From positions 1 to 64,000 of the forward strand of contig ML769697.1 in the NCBI GenBank assembly GCA_009733575.1: DNA of 64,000 nt, in the 5' to 3' direction. Shown here in pieces: positions 11,544 to 23,159 of the stretch (positions are counted from its first letter, which is position 1; the number at the start of each line of letters is the position of its first letter). This DNA is from Gymnopus androsaceus JB14 (Eukaryota; Basidiomycota; Agaricomycetes; Agaricales; Omphalotaceae). The notes below the pieces were generated by a model. That model made no database searches. It had not been told where the DNA came from and worked only from the letters and a program-made list of their open reading frames with translations. A program made the translations under genes and the position numbers.

Positions 11544-12103
11544 CGGGACTATCTGCCAATACATCAAAGAATGAGTGCAAAATGGATACAAGGAGTACAT
11601 GATGTGGGAGAAGGGAGGGTCACTCCGTTATAAATGTGGAATAATCTTTATTTAATTGCATCTATGTATCTCTTCCGCATCAGCTGAGGCATCAGCAAAA
11701 CCTGTGTGATGATCATAGAGGCTATAGCTCCTATGAGGTCCTGTGAGATGACTGAGTCTTTGAGCCAACTGTCAACTCCTGGTGCCAGCACTATATAAGA
11801 ATCAACCTCACAAGTCAATTCTGAGTCATTTTAATTTAGATATTCTCAGTAAATCTCATCCAAGTGGTCAGCTTTTTCTTGGTATCTCTAATTTTTGCAG
11901 TATTTATTCTAAGCATTGGTGGTTTATTGGTAGCATGAGTACTGGTAGCATGAGGGTCACCACTTACAGTATTACTCATAGTTATACTAGCAATTCTAGT
12001 TTTGCTACACTATTGTCCTACTTTGGTCCTACGAGTACTACTACAATACTGTATGATGATTTTATTTCAGTCTTGAATGTGAGGGAAGCAATTCAAAGAA
12101 GTA
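11544..12103. other. Repeat-rich spacer with a solitary MITE end
   Basis: No gene. At 11690 a solitary terminus CATCAGCAAAACCTGTGTG matches the MITE family described for 12104-13247, with no partner end nearby. The following 400 bases are AT-rich, with short forward frames that show no recognisable domain. Confidence 0.5.
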
Positions 12104-13247
12104 GCATCAGCAGAACCTGAGTGTTCTGTACAGCTCTTTACAGAACCCACAGCACTTATAGGACCCATAGCAAGGTACCCCTCTGTACAGAACTGTGGGA
12201 TGCTATAGGTTGCTGTGGATCACTGTGGACTTTGCAGGAACGCTGCAATCAGGGTTCTATTCAATATTGATTCAATGCCAAATATATTATCCCTCTGAAT
12301 TGTTTCCCTGGCTTGTGAGAGCAAAATACTAGTGAAATATTTATAAAATCATTTTATTGGACTATACTACAACATACATACTCAACTCATCCACCAGGTC
12401 TACAAGTGGCATAAAATTATATACAAGGCTAATTAACTATGACACCTAGTATGTCATCAAATCCTTCTTCAATGACACTACAAGATGTGATCAGACATAT
12501 AATTAGAGTCTCTGAGTCAAAAATTGCAGAGAGCAGGTCTTACAGTCTGAGTCAAGTTGAGCTTAGTGAGGGGAGGAAAAGACATTGAGCTTGGTTGAAC
12601 TTGTCCAAACTGTTGTAAATAGCATCCAAGGTCCCCATTGCCATATCCATCAGCTGGAAATGAAAGGTGTCAGAATGCTCAAGCAATGGTCAACCTACAG
12701 CATCTTACAGGACCTCATAGGACCTCATACATCAGCAAAAACTGTTTTGGGCCCAGGAGGATTTAAGGTCACCTAGTCCTCTTAGGCAACCTGAGGCATC
12801 CTAGTTGGCCCAGGAAAAAGGGTAAAACTTTGGACACCTCAGGTATCCTAGTCATCCTAGGTGTCCTGGGATGTCCTGGGGCAGCCTGAGGGTGTCCTGG
12901 GGCATCCTGGGGCATCCTAGGATAAAAGTTCTATCCCAGGATGCCTCAGGATGCCCCAGGATGCCCTAGGACATCCCAGGACATCCCAGGACACCTAGGA
13001 TGACTAGGATACCTGAGGTGCCCAAAGTTTTGCCCTTTTTCCTGGGCCAACTAGGATGCCTCAGGTTGCCTAAGAGGACTAGGTGACCTTAGATCCTCCT
13101 GGGCCCAAAACAGTTTTTTCTGATGTAGCATTCCACAGCACTGTAAAGTGCTGTGGCTACTATGGATTGCTATAAGCATCAGCAAAAACTGTTTTGAGCC
13201 CAGGAGGATCTGTAGTTGCTGTAGTGCTCACTCAGGTTCTGCTGATG
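12104..13247. mobile_element. CATCAG-family MITE, outer element
   Basis: Ends GCATCAGCAGAACCTGAGTG and, inverted, CACTCAGGTTCTGCTGATG. Sub-terminal CATAGCA and GCTATGG words repeat in both directions, as in the elements at 51221 and 53443. The word AAATATATTA, a TGAATTGTT word and AAAATCATTT also recur in the element at 51221, which shows common origin. It has no coding capacity. A second CATCAG element is inserted in it at 12730-13125, and a 33-base solitary end of that second type lies at 13177. Confidence 0.75.
12730..13125. mobile_element. 396-bp near-perfect hairpin MITE nested in the outer element
   Basis: The two halves are almost complete mirror images (about 190 bases per arm), beginning CATCAGCAAAAACTG and ending CAGTTTTTTCTGATG, with TA on both sides (12728-12729, 13126-13127). 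The arms are built from degenerate repeats of CCTAGG, CATCCTGG and CCTGGG words. Transcribed, it would fold into one long duplex. It has no coding capacity. Confidence 0.9.
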
Positions 13248-13249
13248 TA

Positions 13250-13660
13250 ATATATCTAGTTTTGGATTGGACCATCCATGAATGACAGACACAATTTACA
13301 AAATTTCAGCAAAGTCAAGTTCAAGTTTGGGCCACCAGTTGCTGGAAAGAAAGTCAGTAACTTGGGAGACTGGCAAATTGTCTGCCAAATATTCCAAAAC
13401 ACCTTCCTTCCTCTTCCACTGGGAGGACCTCTCCATCAATAATCCTACTGCAGTGCCCAAAATAACACCAAGTGAATATCCAGTGCTTGAGGCTAGCAAT
13501 ACCTATGCCTCTGCTTACTCTCCAATGCTCCAGTATTGCCTGAGGGATGAGGGTGGGCCATGTCCAGTGTAGACAGAGGATAAAGAATCAGAGATGCACA
13601 GTGAGCCTCTGAGCCTTATGTACAAGAGATGACAGCCGCATTAAGGAGCACAAGTGGTGG
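13250..13660. other. Spacer with unrecognised open frames
   Basis: Overlapping frames on both strands at about 13282-13572 show no recognised domain. A minus-strand stretch (GVLEYLADNLPVSQ) faintly resembles the RYLTDNLS segment of the hydrolases, which is too weak to claim another copy. Confidence 0.25.
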
Positions 13661-14110
13661 TCCTCATGACAGAGATGCGGGTTCACCGTTTCATAGAGGA
13701 AACCCATATAAGTGCAATGATGCTATACAGGAATGATAATCATCAGTACGAAATCTGAAAGAGGAAGGATACACAGAATATGCATACCTAATCCAATGTG
13801 AATGACCCTTATCCAGAAACAAGCTTGAGCTCATCATTCCTCTATTCACCTCATGCTGCAATCGCCCATGCCTTCAACTTGAGAAAGCCTGATTCGTCAC
13901 TGGCAGTGGAGGTCACAGCAAATTTCAGCAGTGAGGGAAAACTTGGTGGTATGGTCTACTCAGAACAAGTTCTGCCACGATGTGCAGATGTGAGGAAAGA
14001 CCATCTAAGAGTGAAATCCAGACCTGCAGTGCTGCGCTCAACAGCTTGAACGACGCCTACATCAAAGGCTCACACAACAGTGCAAGAGATGATGACTGAA
14101 AAAAATAGAG
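13660..14110. repeat. Duplicated intergenic segment, fragment D
   Basis: Matches 15880-16260 (TATGCATACCTAATCCAA, CATGCTGCAATCG, GAGGAAAGACCATCTAA) and, over its second half, 3330-3560. It is the flank of a hydrolase unit whose gene has been lost, which implies at least four rounds or products of duplication. Confidence 0.7.
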
Positions 14111-14329
14111 CATGAACAGCAAAACCATGAAAGTTTTGTTCCCCAAGGTTTGTAAAGCAAGGAGGAAGAAACTACCTTCGAAAATCTGCCTGTGTCGACG
14201 AAAAACCATTGCGCAGATTGCATTCCCTGCTCCTGGAGCCTTTCGTACCTTGCATGTATATCCTTATTGGGGTGTTAGACGCCAACCATATGATTTGAAA
14301 ACACGTTGAGAGACATCCATACAGGTAGA

Positions 14330-15662
14330 CTAAACCTCCTGGAAACCTCTTTTCACCCAATCCAATATCTTCGGCGTCAACGTTTGCCTCTCCCCCAGCG
14401 GTTTATCCGCCACCTGAAAATCAAAGTACGGATCATTATGCACTCCTCCCTCAATCTCAAAGAACTCTGCCTGCTCATGCCACGGCTTAATCTTATCCTC
14501 AAAGAATATACGACCATGGTCCCTTAGACACTCCGCTCCTCCAGTCGAGACAAACACCCTCTCAACAACGTCAGACAAGCCACGATACCAATCAGCCGGC
14601 GCATGAATGGGTTCAATGTACATCGCATCCGATGAGTTTCGTGCGCCCGAAAGGACGATGGATCCCCAAGAAAGAAGCGCCTTGGCGCCAATGACGTCGG
14701 AGTGGTCGTTTGCGTTCAACGAGGGGACGATACCCTTCTCGATATGGGAGCCGACGCCGGTCATGGAGATCCAAGGCGACATCATGTAGGCTCCGCGAAG
14801 GCGGGTACCAGGAGGTATGATGGGGGGAGAAAAGAGAGGATGAGCATTGAGGAGAGGATTTGGGCTACGAGGTTGCCTCCGGCAGAGTCCCCGACGATTT
14901 GGAGGTTTGAAGGCTTGACGTTTTCGGTTGTGAGGAGGTGCTGGATTGCGCGGCTGGCTTGCCAGAGGGGGGCGGGGAACTGACCGACGGGGATAAGAGC
15001 TGGATGGGCGAGCGATGAGTAGGAGGAAGATATATAGAGAGAGAAAGATGCTTACAGTAGGACATGATCGCAACTCCCACCTCGATACCTTGCTTTTCTA
15101 GCTCCAACTGGATATATCTCCAAAATGGAATCGTGAATTCTTGTACGGGGAATATATATGCTCCGCCTAGGTGCCAAATATCAGTCACGTTGAACGATTG
15201 AATAAACATTCTACAGCAACATACCGTGGCAATATAGCAACACCTTCTCAGGTCCTCTTGGGTCCAATCCATAAAAGCTTTCCTCCATCTTCCAATTCGT
15301 CTATAGTGATCGGAAGTTTTGCTTTCCTAGCCCAACTCGAATAAATCCCGACAGGAGTCCCCATATGATATTGCAACTCTGCGCCCGAGAGGTTATCCGT
15401 AAGGTATCGGAATGCAGTGTCTCCAAGGACACGCTTGAGAGATTTGCGTTTGCTTCGCTCGACGAAGGGTGAGAGGAGGACTTCTGTTGCCAGGACTGGA
15501 ACTGCGAGGACGTCAGCTATAGCCTTTAGTAGAAACTGGCAGTGTATTCACCAAGGAATACGACTTTGGCGCTCATCCATAGATACATCGCGGCCAGCTT
15601 ACCGCTGCATACTTGGATTCGTCCAATTTAGGTGGCGTAGTATAAGTATGAGGAGGAGCCAT
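14330..15662 (-). CDS. Alpha/beta hydrolase (HSL-like), copy C, best preserved
   Basis: Predicted ester/acetyl hydrolase of the HSL / alpha-beta hydrolase fold-3 group. Order of parts: start near MAPPHTYTTPPKLDESK; intron; a segment ending ...VLLYCH with HGGA across an intron; a WRYIQLELEKQGIEVGVAI segment; an intron near 15060; LQIVGDSAGGNLV (Ser nucleophile, about 14885); MMSPWISM; VFVSTGGAECLRDH; and the terminal EGGVHNDPYFDF (catalytic His region), ending GFQEV. One base is missing in ATGCTTCATCC just after the nucleophile elbow (about 14850, seen against copy B), which shifts frame unless it is a base-call error. It is divergent from the acyl-CoA oxidase at 16800, about 1.1 kb away. Confidence 0.75.
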
Positions 15663-16019
15663 TGTGGCTTGTTAAACCTTGCATCATGGGGTTTTTATAC
15701 GATAGCGCATTGAAGGGAAGCTAGCACCTGATATACATTAGCTTCTTCAATTCGATAGCACGCTGACGCTGACATTGTATGGACATTGTAACGGTTGAGA
15801 AAAAGAAGTTGAAGCGGGAAACAATAACAATGTACAGCATCTAGACTCCAGAGCGACGCGGTTCCGGCAAGTCAGCTGGTTCACTAATCATAGAGGAAAC
15901 CAAGAGGAAACCTCCATTAGTACGATGAAGATATACTCGTCAGTACAGAATTAGATACACAAGGATATGCATACCTAATCCAACGCAAATGACCTATACC
16001 CAGAAACAACCTTGAGCTC

Positions 16020-16270
16020 GTCCTTCTTCAGACTCTATCATCATGCTGCAATCGAAGAAGCCCGATTCGTCGATTTTAGTAGTGGATGAGCAGTAACGAA
16101 TCTCAGCAGCGGGGAAACTCGCATACACAGGCGATGTGCAGACGCGAGGAAAGACCATTTAAAAGCGAAATCCAGTGCGGTGATGCTGCGTTGAACAGCT
16201 TGAACGACGCTATATTAAGGTTCGCACAACAGCGCTCGAAGAGCGCGAGAGACGATACTGAGAAAAGTGA
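16020..16270. repeat. Duplicated intergenic segment, copy C
   Basis: Third copy of the non-coding block seen at 3320-3565 and 13830-14105. It lies between hydrolase C and the oxidase, the shared upstream region of the divergent pair. No convincing gene is present in 15663-16799, although short open frames exist. Confidence 0.65.
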
Positions 16271-16799
16271 ATTGGAGCACAAGCAGTCATTCAGACGAGC
16301 TACAGTAGACAAGCATTTTGGATGAAGAACAGAATTTTCAACAAAGTCCGACGTGGTGGACTAGCCTGCGGGGAATATCAGTCCAACGGCAGAAGTTTTT
16401 GTCCAAGGCTCGTAAAGCGAGGAACACGACCACCGAAATTCTCGCTCGGGTTCAGCGAGGAAACTGTCTAATGATCAAGACAAAGATTTCTGGTCGTGCC
16501 TTGGACGAAAAATCAATGCGCAGACAGCCTTCAGCTTGGAACCATGTCACGGAGGATAGTAGCCGTTAGCTGCAACAGACCCACAATTATTGGAGGAGAG
16601 AAGAGCAATGATCCTGTAGTTGCTCATTCTTCGATTGCTTTCCGTGGACGTTCAAGAAGAGCGAACAGTACCTAGACTTGATCTAGAACGACGCGGTTCG
16701 CGTAAGTCAGCTGGTTCGCTCCGGTTATCTTTCTTTCCGAATCCGAACCAAGTATAATTTAATTCAACGTCTCCATGTCGCAAAATCCTTCCTCTAACC

Positions 16800-19511
16800 A
16801 TGGCCTCATCTCACGACGCCAGTGCTCAGAATGCTGTGGATATGGCAAACGCGAGGAATCAGGCCTCGATAGATGTTTCCAGCGTCAAGCATTTCGTATA
16901 TAGTGCGTTCAATAACCAACTCTCTATCAAGTATGAGCTCAACACAAATCATAGACAGAAAAGAAGAATGGCAGAGGAAGGAGAACCTGGTTCAAATAAT
17001 GTCAAAGGACCCTGTATTTGACAAAAGTAAAAGGTGAGCGAGCGACCTCGGTCAAAAGTGGACTCGTTAGCTAACTATGAGAACAGGGAATGGATGACGC
17101 GAACAGAAAAGTACTCTAGGGGCTTAAGGATGGTCAATAGAATGTACGAACTGGAGCACTCTTTGGGCTGGAGCAAAGAAGATACCAAGGTCGCTACATC
17201 ACTACTGGATGATGCTCTGCCAATAAATCTGCATGTCACTGGTGCGCGTTTGTTCAAACGAATTCACCATTATACTTAAAACGATACATAGCATTCGAAC
17301 CGGTATTCCTTCTCCAAGCTTCGCAGGAACTCCTAGACAAATACGCTGGACTTATAGCTACCCGAGGAATCTTCGGTTGTTACATGCAAACAGAATTGGC
17401 GCACGGAAGCAACGTCGCTGCTCTCGAGACCACGGCGACGTATATCCCAGATACCAAGGAGTTTGAGATTCATTCCCCGACGCTTACCAGCAGCAAATGG
17501 TGGATTGGAGCACTCGGCAAGACCGCAACTCATGGTGTTGTCCAGGCCAAGCTAATTCTACCTGGAGGAAAGGATATGGGACCGCATCTCTTCTTTGTTC
17601 AGTTGCGTTCACTAGGTCAGTGCTGAAGCCCTTGTTTATATGCAGCGAATACTCATACATGTAACCATTTGCAGACACGCACCATTTGCTTCATGGAATC
17701 ACCGCTGGAGATATAGGTCCCAAATCATTCAATGGTAACGCACCTAACGACAATGGCTTTGCGCGTTTCAACCATGTTCGGATACCCAAAGAGAACATGC
17801 TCTCGAAATTTGCTCAAGTGACTGACGATGGCAACTACGTCCAGCCTCCACATGCCAAGATCAGTTATGGCGGAGTAAGTCTCGGAAACACAAGTTTTAT
17901 AGATTGTACCACTAACTTTTCGTCTGCTTGTAGATGCTGTACATTCGATCTGGGTAAGCTTATGATGACGTTCTACGCAAGCTGGTATTGACAACTATTT
18001 CAGGATGGTCACTGCTGCTGGCTGGATTACAGCGAAAGGTAAGTCCTCCGTTTCGATCCTTGACTCTTTTGCACTCAACACCATTCAAGCGGCGGTAATA
18101 GCAATTCGCTATGCCACAGTCCGAAGACAAGGCAACCGAGGACCAGACGGTCTCGAGAAGCAGGTCATCTCCCACCCTTCACTACATGTACGGCTCCTTC
18201 CGATCCTTTCTCGAGCCTACGTCTTCATTGGACTTGGCAGAGCTTTGGTGAGCTTGTCTTCTCCTTCTCCTGTTCCGCTACTCAAACTTCTATAATTCAC
18301 AGACCCAAGCTTTCGATGCTATGGCGCAACGTCTATCAAGCGGAGATACATCTCTTCTGGCCGAACTGCACGCAACGACAAGCGGGTTAAAAGTTCTTTG
18401 CTACGACTCTCAGCGTGCAGGATATGGAAAGTGCACGTCGGTCGATGGGTGGCCATGGATACAGTGCCTTTAGCGGTATCGGTCGCTATCTACGCGGATA
18501 TGGTTCCAAGTGTAACGTTAGTCCGTGCTTTGTCTTAGACGGTCTAATATGCTGACGCGATGGTGCATGCACAGGTACGAAGGAGAAAACTTCGTTTTAG
18601 ACCAACAAGCTGTTCGTGCAGCTCTCAAAGCCTTCCGCGTGCTCTTTGGTCCAGAGGGCAAATCCCAACCTTCAGCTTCGGTTATACAGAATCTCCCTCC
18701 ATCATCGGATTACCTCCGTCTCCTTGCCAATGCCTCATCCTCATCTCGTCCTCTCCAGAGCCTCCGATTCTGAAGGATGATGACTCTTCGTCGTCATCGT
18801 GGTACGATTCAGAGACACTCATATTACTGCTGGAGTGGCGCGCGGCACTGCTTGTACACGAACTAGCGCAAACTTTGCAGGATCCAGATGCCACGATCTA
18901 TCAGAGAGTTTCAAAGGGAACGACGGAGGCGTTTGTGGCGAGGAGGGTAGGGGAGATGATTAGTGGATTGAAAGCGCAGCCAGAGTTGAAGCCGAATGAT
19001 GTGGATGTTTTGAGGAGGTTGTATATATTGGTGAATTCTCTTTCTCTCGGCATGTCCGTCGTCCGCTTACCAACTTTTCACTCTACAGTACCTCCAAACA
19101 ACTGTCGAATCCGCTTTAGCCGACTTTCTTTCCTTTGGCCTCCTCCGACTTCCGAGCCCGTCTCGTCTGGGTGCATCCAGAGACCCAACACGTGGGCTGC
19201 GTGTGGCCATTGCTCGGATCTGCGTTGGCCTTTTACCAGAAGCTATAGGCCTAACCGACGCGCTAGGGCTGTCGGATTGGGAGCTGGATAGCGCGTTGGG
19301 GGTGTATGATGGGAAAGCGTATCAGGCGCTGTGGGATAGAGCTCAGATGGAACCTTTGAATGCTAAGGAGGTGCCGGATGCGTACGAGGTTAGTGGAGAA
19401 CGAACATTGTTCATTTTTATTACTGATGTTCTTGTTTTGCAGGAGTCAATCAAGCCTATGCTATTGAGGGGTCAGAAAATGGCGGAGAGAAAGGCCGGGA
19501 GTAAATTGTAA
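16800..19511 (+). CDS. Peroxisomal acyl-CoA oxidase, near-complete, with frame errors
   Basis: Acyl-CoA oxidase, the FAD enzyme that makes trans-2-enoyl-CoA and H2O2 in the first step of peroxisomal beta-oxidation. The reading joins about ten exons: MASSHDASAQNAVDMANARN, RKEEWQRKENLVQIMSK, RGLRMVNRMYELEHS, then TELAHGSNV (flavin/substrate loop), SKWWIGALGKTATHGVV, DIGPKSFNGNAPNDNGFARF, SMGGHGYSAFSG near 18450 (the conserved GGHGY loop) and the C-terminal helical domain. It ends ERKAGSKL, a canonical PTS1 import tail. An upstream ATG at 16775 is in another frame. Two single-base insertions near 18425 and 18490 break the frame around GGHGY. It is convergent with the DUF1989 gene, 90 bp apart. 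Confidence 0.85.
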
Positions 19512-19600
19512 TCTATTCCTCTCGATGTTATGTATGGGTATTTGTATTCCAAGTTGTATGTCGCTGTAACAATGTTAAATCTACTAGTCATTCTTTTTCC

Positions 19601-20729
19601 CTAACTCTTGCCAGTAGATGCGAATAGCACCTCCTTCAACGCATGTCCGCCCTTGTAAGCACGTCCATTTGGCATAGCCTCTTTCCATCCACGCTCAGTG
19701 AGCCATCCATCGGGAAGTCGATAGACTTCGACTCCGAGAGGCCGACAACATTCTAGGGTCGGGTCTGCGGTTGTAGCTTCTGTTGCGCCTTCGCCCCACA
19801 TCTATCAACAGTATTGATTATATAAGAGATGCATGAAGTGGGATGGAGGTACGTACAGCTTTAGACAAGTCCCCTCCGGGACATGTTGATAGAGCACAGA
19901 GGATATCGGTCTCGGCAATGAACTAAAGGAGCAGGAACGTTATGAAATATAATCTCCAGATTGGCATGAACCTTACTTCGAAATAATCGCCCTTCTTCGC
20001 AGGACAAGTCTTCATAAAGTATTGATCTTATCGTTGAGTCCGGTGCATTGGAACACATTCAACACATCATGTACATCAAACTCTGTCAGTCCGTATGGTG
20101 CAACCGCACGAGTAAGGTTGGAATGACAGTGATAGTCGTTATCTGCTCCATCGCACGGTCAGAACTGCTCCCCAGTTGTAAAACTTCAAGAGTACCTTCT
20201 CCTGTAAGCATCCGATTCACATACGGATCACACCTCGTCCCAAGAAGATCATGTACCCGTCCTCCTTCTGCATCGATTCCGCTCCCATCAACCCCATAGT
20301 CCTTGAGCGAATCTCCTGAGATCGTCACTAACGGACGGAGATAGGGTAATGTCGACCAAAGGCGATCGTACACGGATACATGTGCACGCTGCAGTTGACG
20401 CGTTCGGGAGGCCCAGAAACGTTCACGAGGGTTATGGAGGGACCAGATGTTCAAGATCGCCAACCTTTGACGATGTGAAAAATAAGTACTATGACTCGGA
20501 TATGTACTGAACTCCTACCTGTCGGTCCTTCCTACGGCAATGATACGACAGATATCGCCTTTACGTACCTCCCAAGCTTTCCCGCTGCGTATCGGGAGGA
20601 CGAAACTTTCTACAGTTGTACGCAACTGCGCTGTGGCTGATACCTGATCATAAAGGCCCTATCGATGTCGAGCGGACCTCCAGGGAGGCATTGATATGCT
20701 GCTTCTGTAAGCCTGTTTTTAGAGGACAT
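19601..20729 (-). CDS. DUF1989 (urea-carboxylase-associated family) protein, one frameshift
   Basis: Six exons on the minus strand carry the family's conserved blocks: FVLPIRSGKAWEVRKGD, then NIWSLHNPRERFWASRTR, DRLWSTLPYLRPLVTISGDS, HDLLGTRCDPYVNRML, YHCHSNLTRAVAPYGLTEF, DVHDVLNVFQCTGLN, MKTCPAKKGDYFE, LCALSTCPGGDLS and CRPLGVEVYRLP. DUF1989 proteins accompany urea and amide degradation in many microbes; the exact reaction of fungal members is not settled. Start is the ATG at 20729 (MSSKNRLTEAAYQCLPGG). One base is missing in an A-run between GLNDK and the MKTCP block (about 20025), shifting frame. Everything else, including splice sites, is in order, so this may be a base-call error rather than a dead gene. 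Confidence 0.8.
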
Positions 20730-21841
20730 GGTTTTCGAGTTAATACCACAAGGACACTTGAACGTCCTGATGAGTGTTATAAGTAACTCATCGCTGCTTA
20801 TTTTCGTCGGACTCGGAACAGATTTTCTCAGGATTTTCCTTCATGTCCGTTGGTTTCTCAGCCCCGGGTAATTTATGTATGTAGCTGCAATGACGAGTCC
20901 CACATAAATTTGATCAAGAAAGAATGCGTATTGACTAGAATATTTATACGTGGTAAGTACTATAGTGGTTGAATGAAGGAGTGAATATAGCCAAAATTTA
21001 ATAATTGTACTGAGAATCCCAAAATTGAAACCCAGTGAGAGTAAGAACACGAAAGCAGTATCAAAAGTGACAGGTATAATGATGTAGATTCTGTGAGTTG
21101 AAAGGATTGTGCTTTTAAAATGAATGGAGGGGCGATGAAGCCGGGCTAAGTGAGCGATTAGATCTCTTGCGTGTTAGGAAATGAGCTTGCACGGTCGAGA
21201 CAACCTCAAATGAGGAGGGAATCTGATGGCAGAGCAATTGGGGGCGGACAAGATCAATTGTCCGGACGTAGCTACATCATATGTAGGGGTATCGATAGGG
21301 GTTTAATTAGAGCTGTCGCGGACCTGTGTATGAGACAGAGAGCCTGTGGTTTCCAACATTTATAAATGGTCGAATTGGTGCCAGTCACATCTCTTTATTG
21401 ACCTTCTCCGCAAGACAATATACTGCCCATGCACTAGTACATCTGCTCATGAACTCTCGTCGTCAAGTCGGGTGTTGGATCATAATCGTGTTCATGCGTA
21501 GCAGCTACAGAGTAGACTCGTAGACACGCCCTTCTCGATGTTATGGGTTGCTTGATACCTGCCTGAGGTATGGAGTCTTTTTTTCCGACCGTGTACTACA
21601 TACAGATTTGCAGCTCTCTCAGCGGGCTATGAATGTGACGTTTCTCCAACAGTCATAAACTCTCAAGAAATGTATTCTTGGCCTGCAATCGAGACTACCA
21701 AAACCCAGGTCGTGCAATACTACTCTTTCCAAATCATGAATCCCACTAAAAGAAGTAAAGTAAGTCCGGGCCAGCAAATTCCACGACAAAAACTCGACGT
21801 ACACTCGAGGCCCAACGCGGAATACCATTACAATAAGTTTG
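20730..21841. other. Intergenic with a dispersed repeat
   Basis: No supported gene. The part at about 20821-21000 (TTTTCTCAGGATTTTCCTTC ... CTAGAATATTTATACGTGG) recurs in the same orientation at 27773-27905. A short frame at 21171 (LGNELARSRQP) resembles LGNEMARSVQP encoded near 545 on the minus strand. The similarity is brief and its meaning unclear. Confidence 0.5.
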
Positions 21842-22334
21842 TCACATTATCTCTGCGTCATCCATCTCTCCAATTACTACAGGTTTATTATCCGAATTCA
21901 TCCTGGTTTTTGGCAACAAGGTAACCGACCCCTTGTGTTCCTTACCGCCGATGTTGATCATGAACCCCACTTCCGGCGGATTCGGAAGCTCCGGAAAGGG
22001 ATAGTCCTTAACAAGGCTGGGTTTGGATCCCTTGGGCAAATAATGGATTTCTGCAACTTTTTCGGGCGTGAAAAACAATTCGATCATATATTTGGCTTGA
22101 TTTTTGATCGTGTCGGTAGGTTTCCCTGGCTTTAATTCATGGCCCGGGGGGCTTATGAATTCAACTGGGAATGTGGTCGCTCGAGCATGAATACCTTGAA
22201 CGGCAGCCTATATGGAATGGACTGAAGTAAGTTTATTGCAACCTCAAACTAATTCTGAAGAAACTTACAACAAGAGGTGCTGCGCAGGCAGCAGAGATAA
22301 GACCAAGGACAACGTAGACGGGGTTGAAGTGCAT
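21842..22334 (-). CDS. Small secreted protein, 143 aa, intact
   Basis: Two exons (22269-22334 and 21842-22207) with a GTAAGT donor and TAG acceptor join in frame. The first exon is almost exactly a signal peptide (MHFNPVYVVLGLISAACA), cleaved probably after AACA or CAAP. The mature part (starting about AAVQGIHARATTFPVEF) is small, contains no cysteine that I can see, and includes PPGHELKPGK and GFMINIGGKEHKGSVTLLP. I do not recognise a domain. The build, secreted and under 150 residues, is that of an effector-like small secreted protein, but nothing in the sequence shows a host or target. Confidence 0.7.
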
Positions 22335-23009
22335 AGTAGGACGATGAAGAGCTAAGTTTCGTAGTAGAGAATGGCTGGGAGAGAGGGACGACAGCAAGAC
22401 GACGGCCGAGCGTTACTTTGATCAGAAAGAAAGTCGATGGAACTGGCCAGCAGTTGCGGGGACCATCATCCTTGCTGCTCCCGCTTTTATACGCATGAGT
22501 TTTAAAAATCAATTCTCCATTTCGACTACTTACCATCAGTGTGTTACATATTGGGCTCGCTATCCATGCTGTGGGCAGATAGCGATAGCAAATAGCGCCG
22601 GTATTATATAATATCCGAATAAGGTGGGACACACATGGCAAGTGCATGTGGCATCCGGATAGTTGGTCCGGCCAACGTACTTCGAGTCTGTACTTTAGTC
22701 AATAGTAGTATAATGTTGCAAATAGTTCTGCTCACTGTACAACCTCGGTGTGGACCGCTCACAGAGTTAACACCAGCAGCACGCAAACATTTTGGAATTT
22801 AGTGTATTTGAATACCTGATAACTACTTTAAATAAATATTCTCATTCATTCCTTGCATAAATGAAAATTAAAATTAAGGGACACTACAAGTGAGTAGTAG
22901 AAACATAGAAATATTACTTAAAAATGGTTCTCTTAGGCTTTCTATAGCTGCCCAGAACATGAAAATTGAAGCAAAACTCATTGAACAGTCCATGCCCTCT
23001 TTTCTAGTA
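22335..23009. other. Promoter side of the secreted-protein gene and AT-rich spacer
   Basis: No gene seen. The first 150 bases contain pyrimidine-rich stretches on the minus strand as expected upstream of a fungal start codon. The remainder is AT-rich and leads into the MITE at 23010. Confidence 0.4.
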
Positions 23010-23157
23010 CTGTACTCTTCCGACCAACTGTTCACAGATTTTGGAAAAATACAAAATAAAAAATACCAAAAAAACCGAAAATTCGAGAAAAAATCAAATC
23101 CGATGTCCAATTATTTGGACGTGATGCGTGACTGAACAGTTGGTCGGAAGAGTACAG
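23010..23157. mobile_element. 148-bp Tc1/mariner-like MITE, copy 2
   Basis: Same element as 8237-8385 but inverted: ends CTGTACTCTTCCGACC and GGTCGGAAGAGTACAG, TA at 23008-23009 and 23158-23159. The two copies are nearly identical across the interior, so this family moved recently relative to the gene duplications around it. Confidence 0.85.
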
Positions 23158-23159
23158 TA

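Noticed and set aside
13177..13247. A third complete CATCAG element
   Set aside because: Only one end of the inner type is present; the other boundary is the outer element's own end.
18682..18894. Minus-strand frame in the oxidase C-terminal region
   Set aside because: Antisense shadow of the helical C-terminal domain exon.
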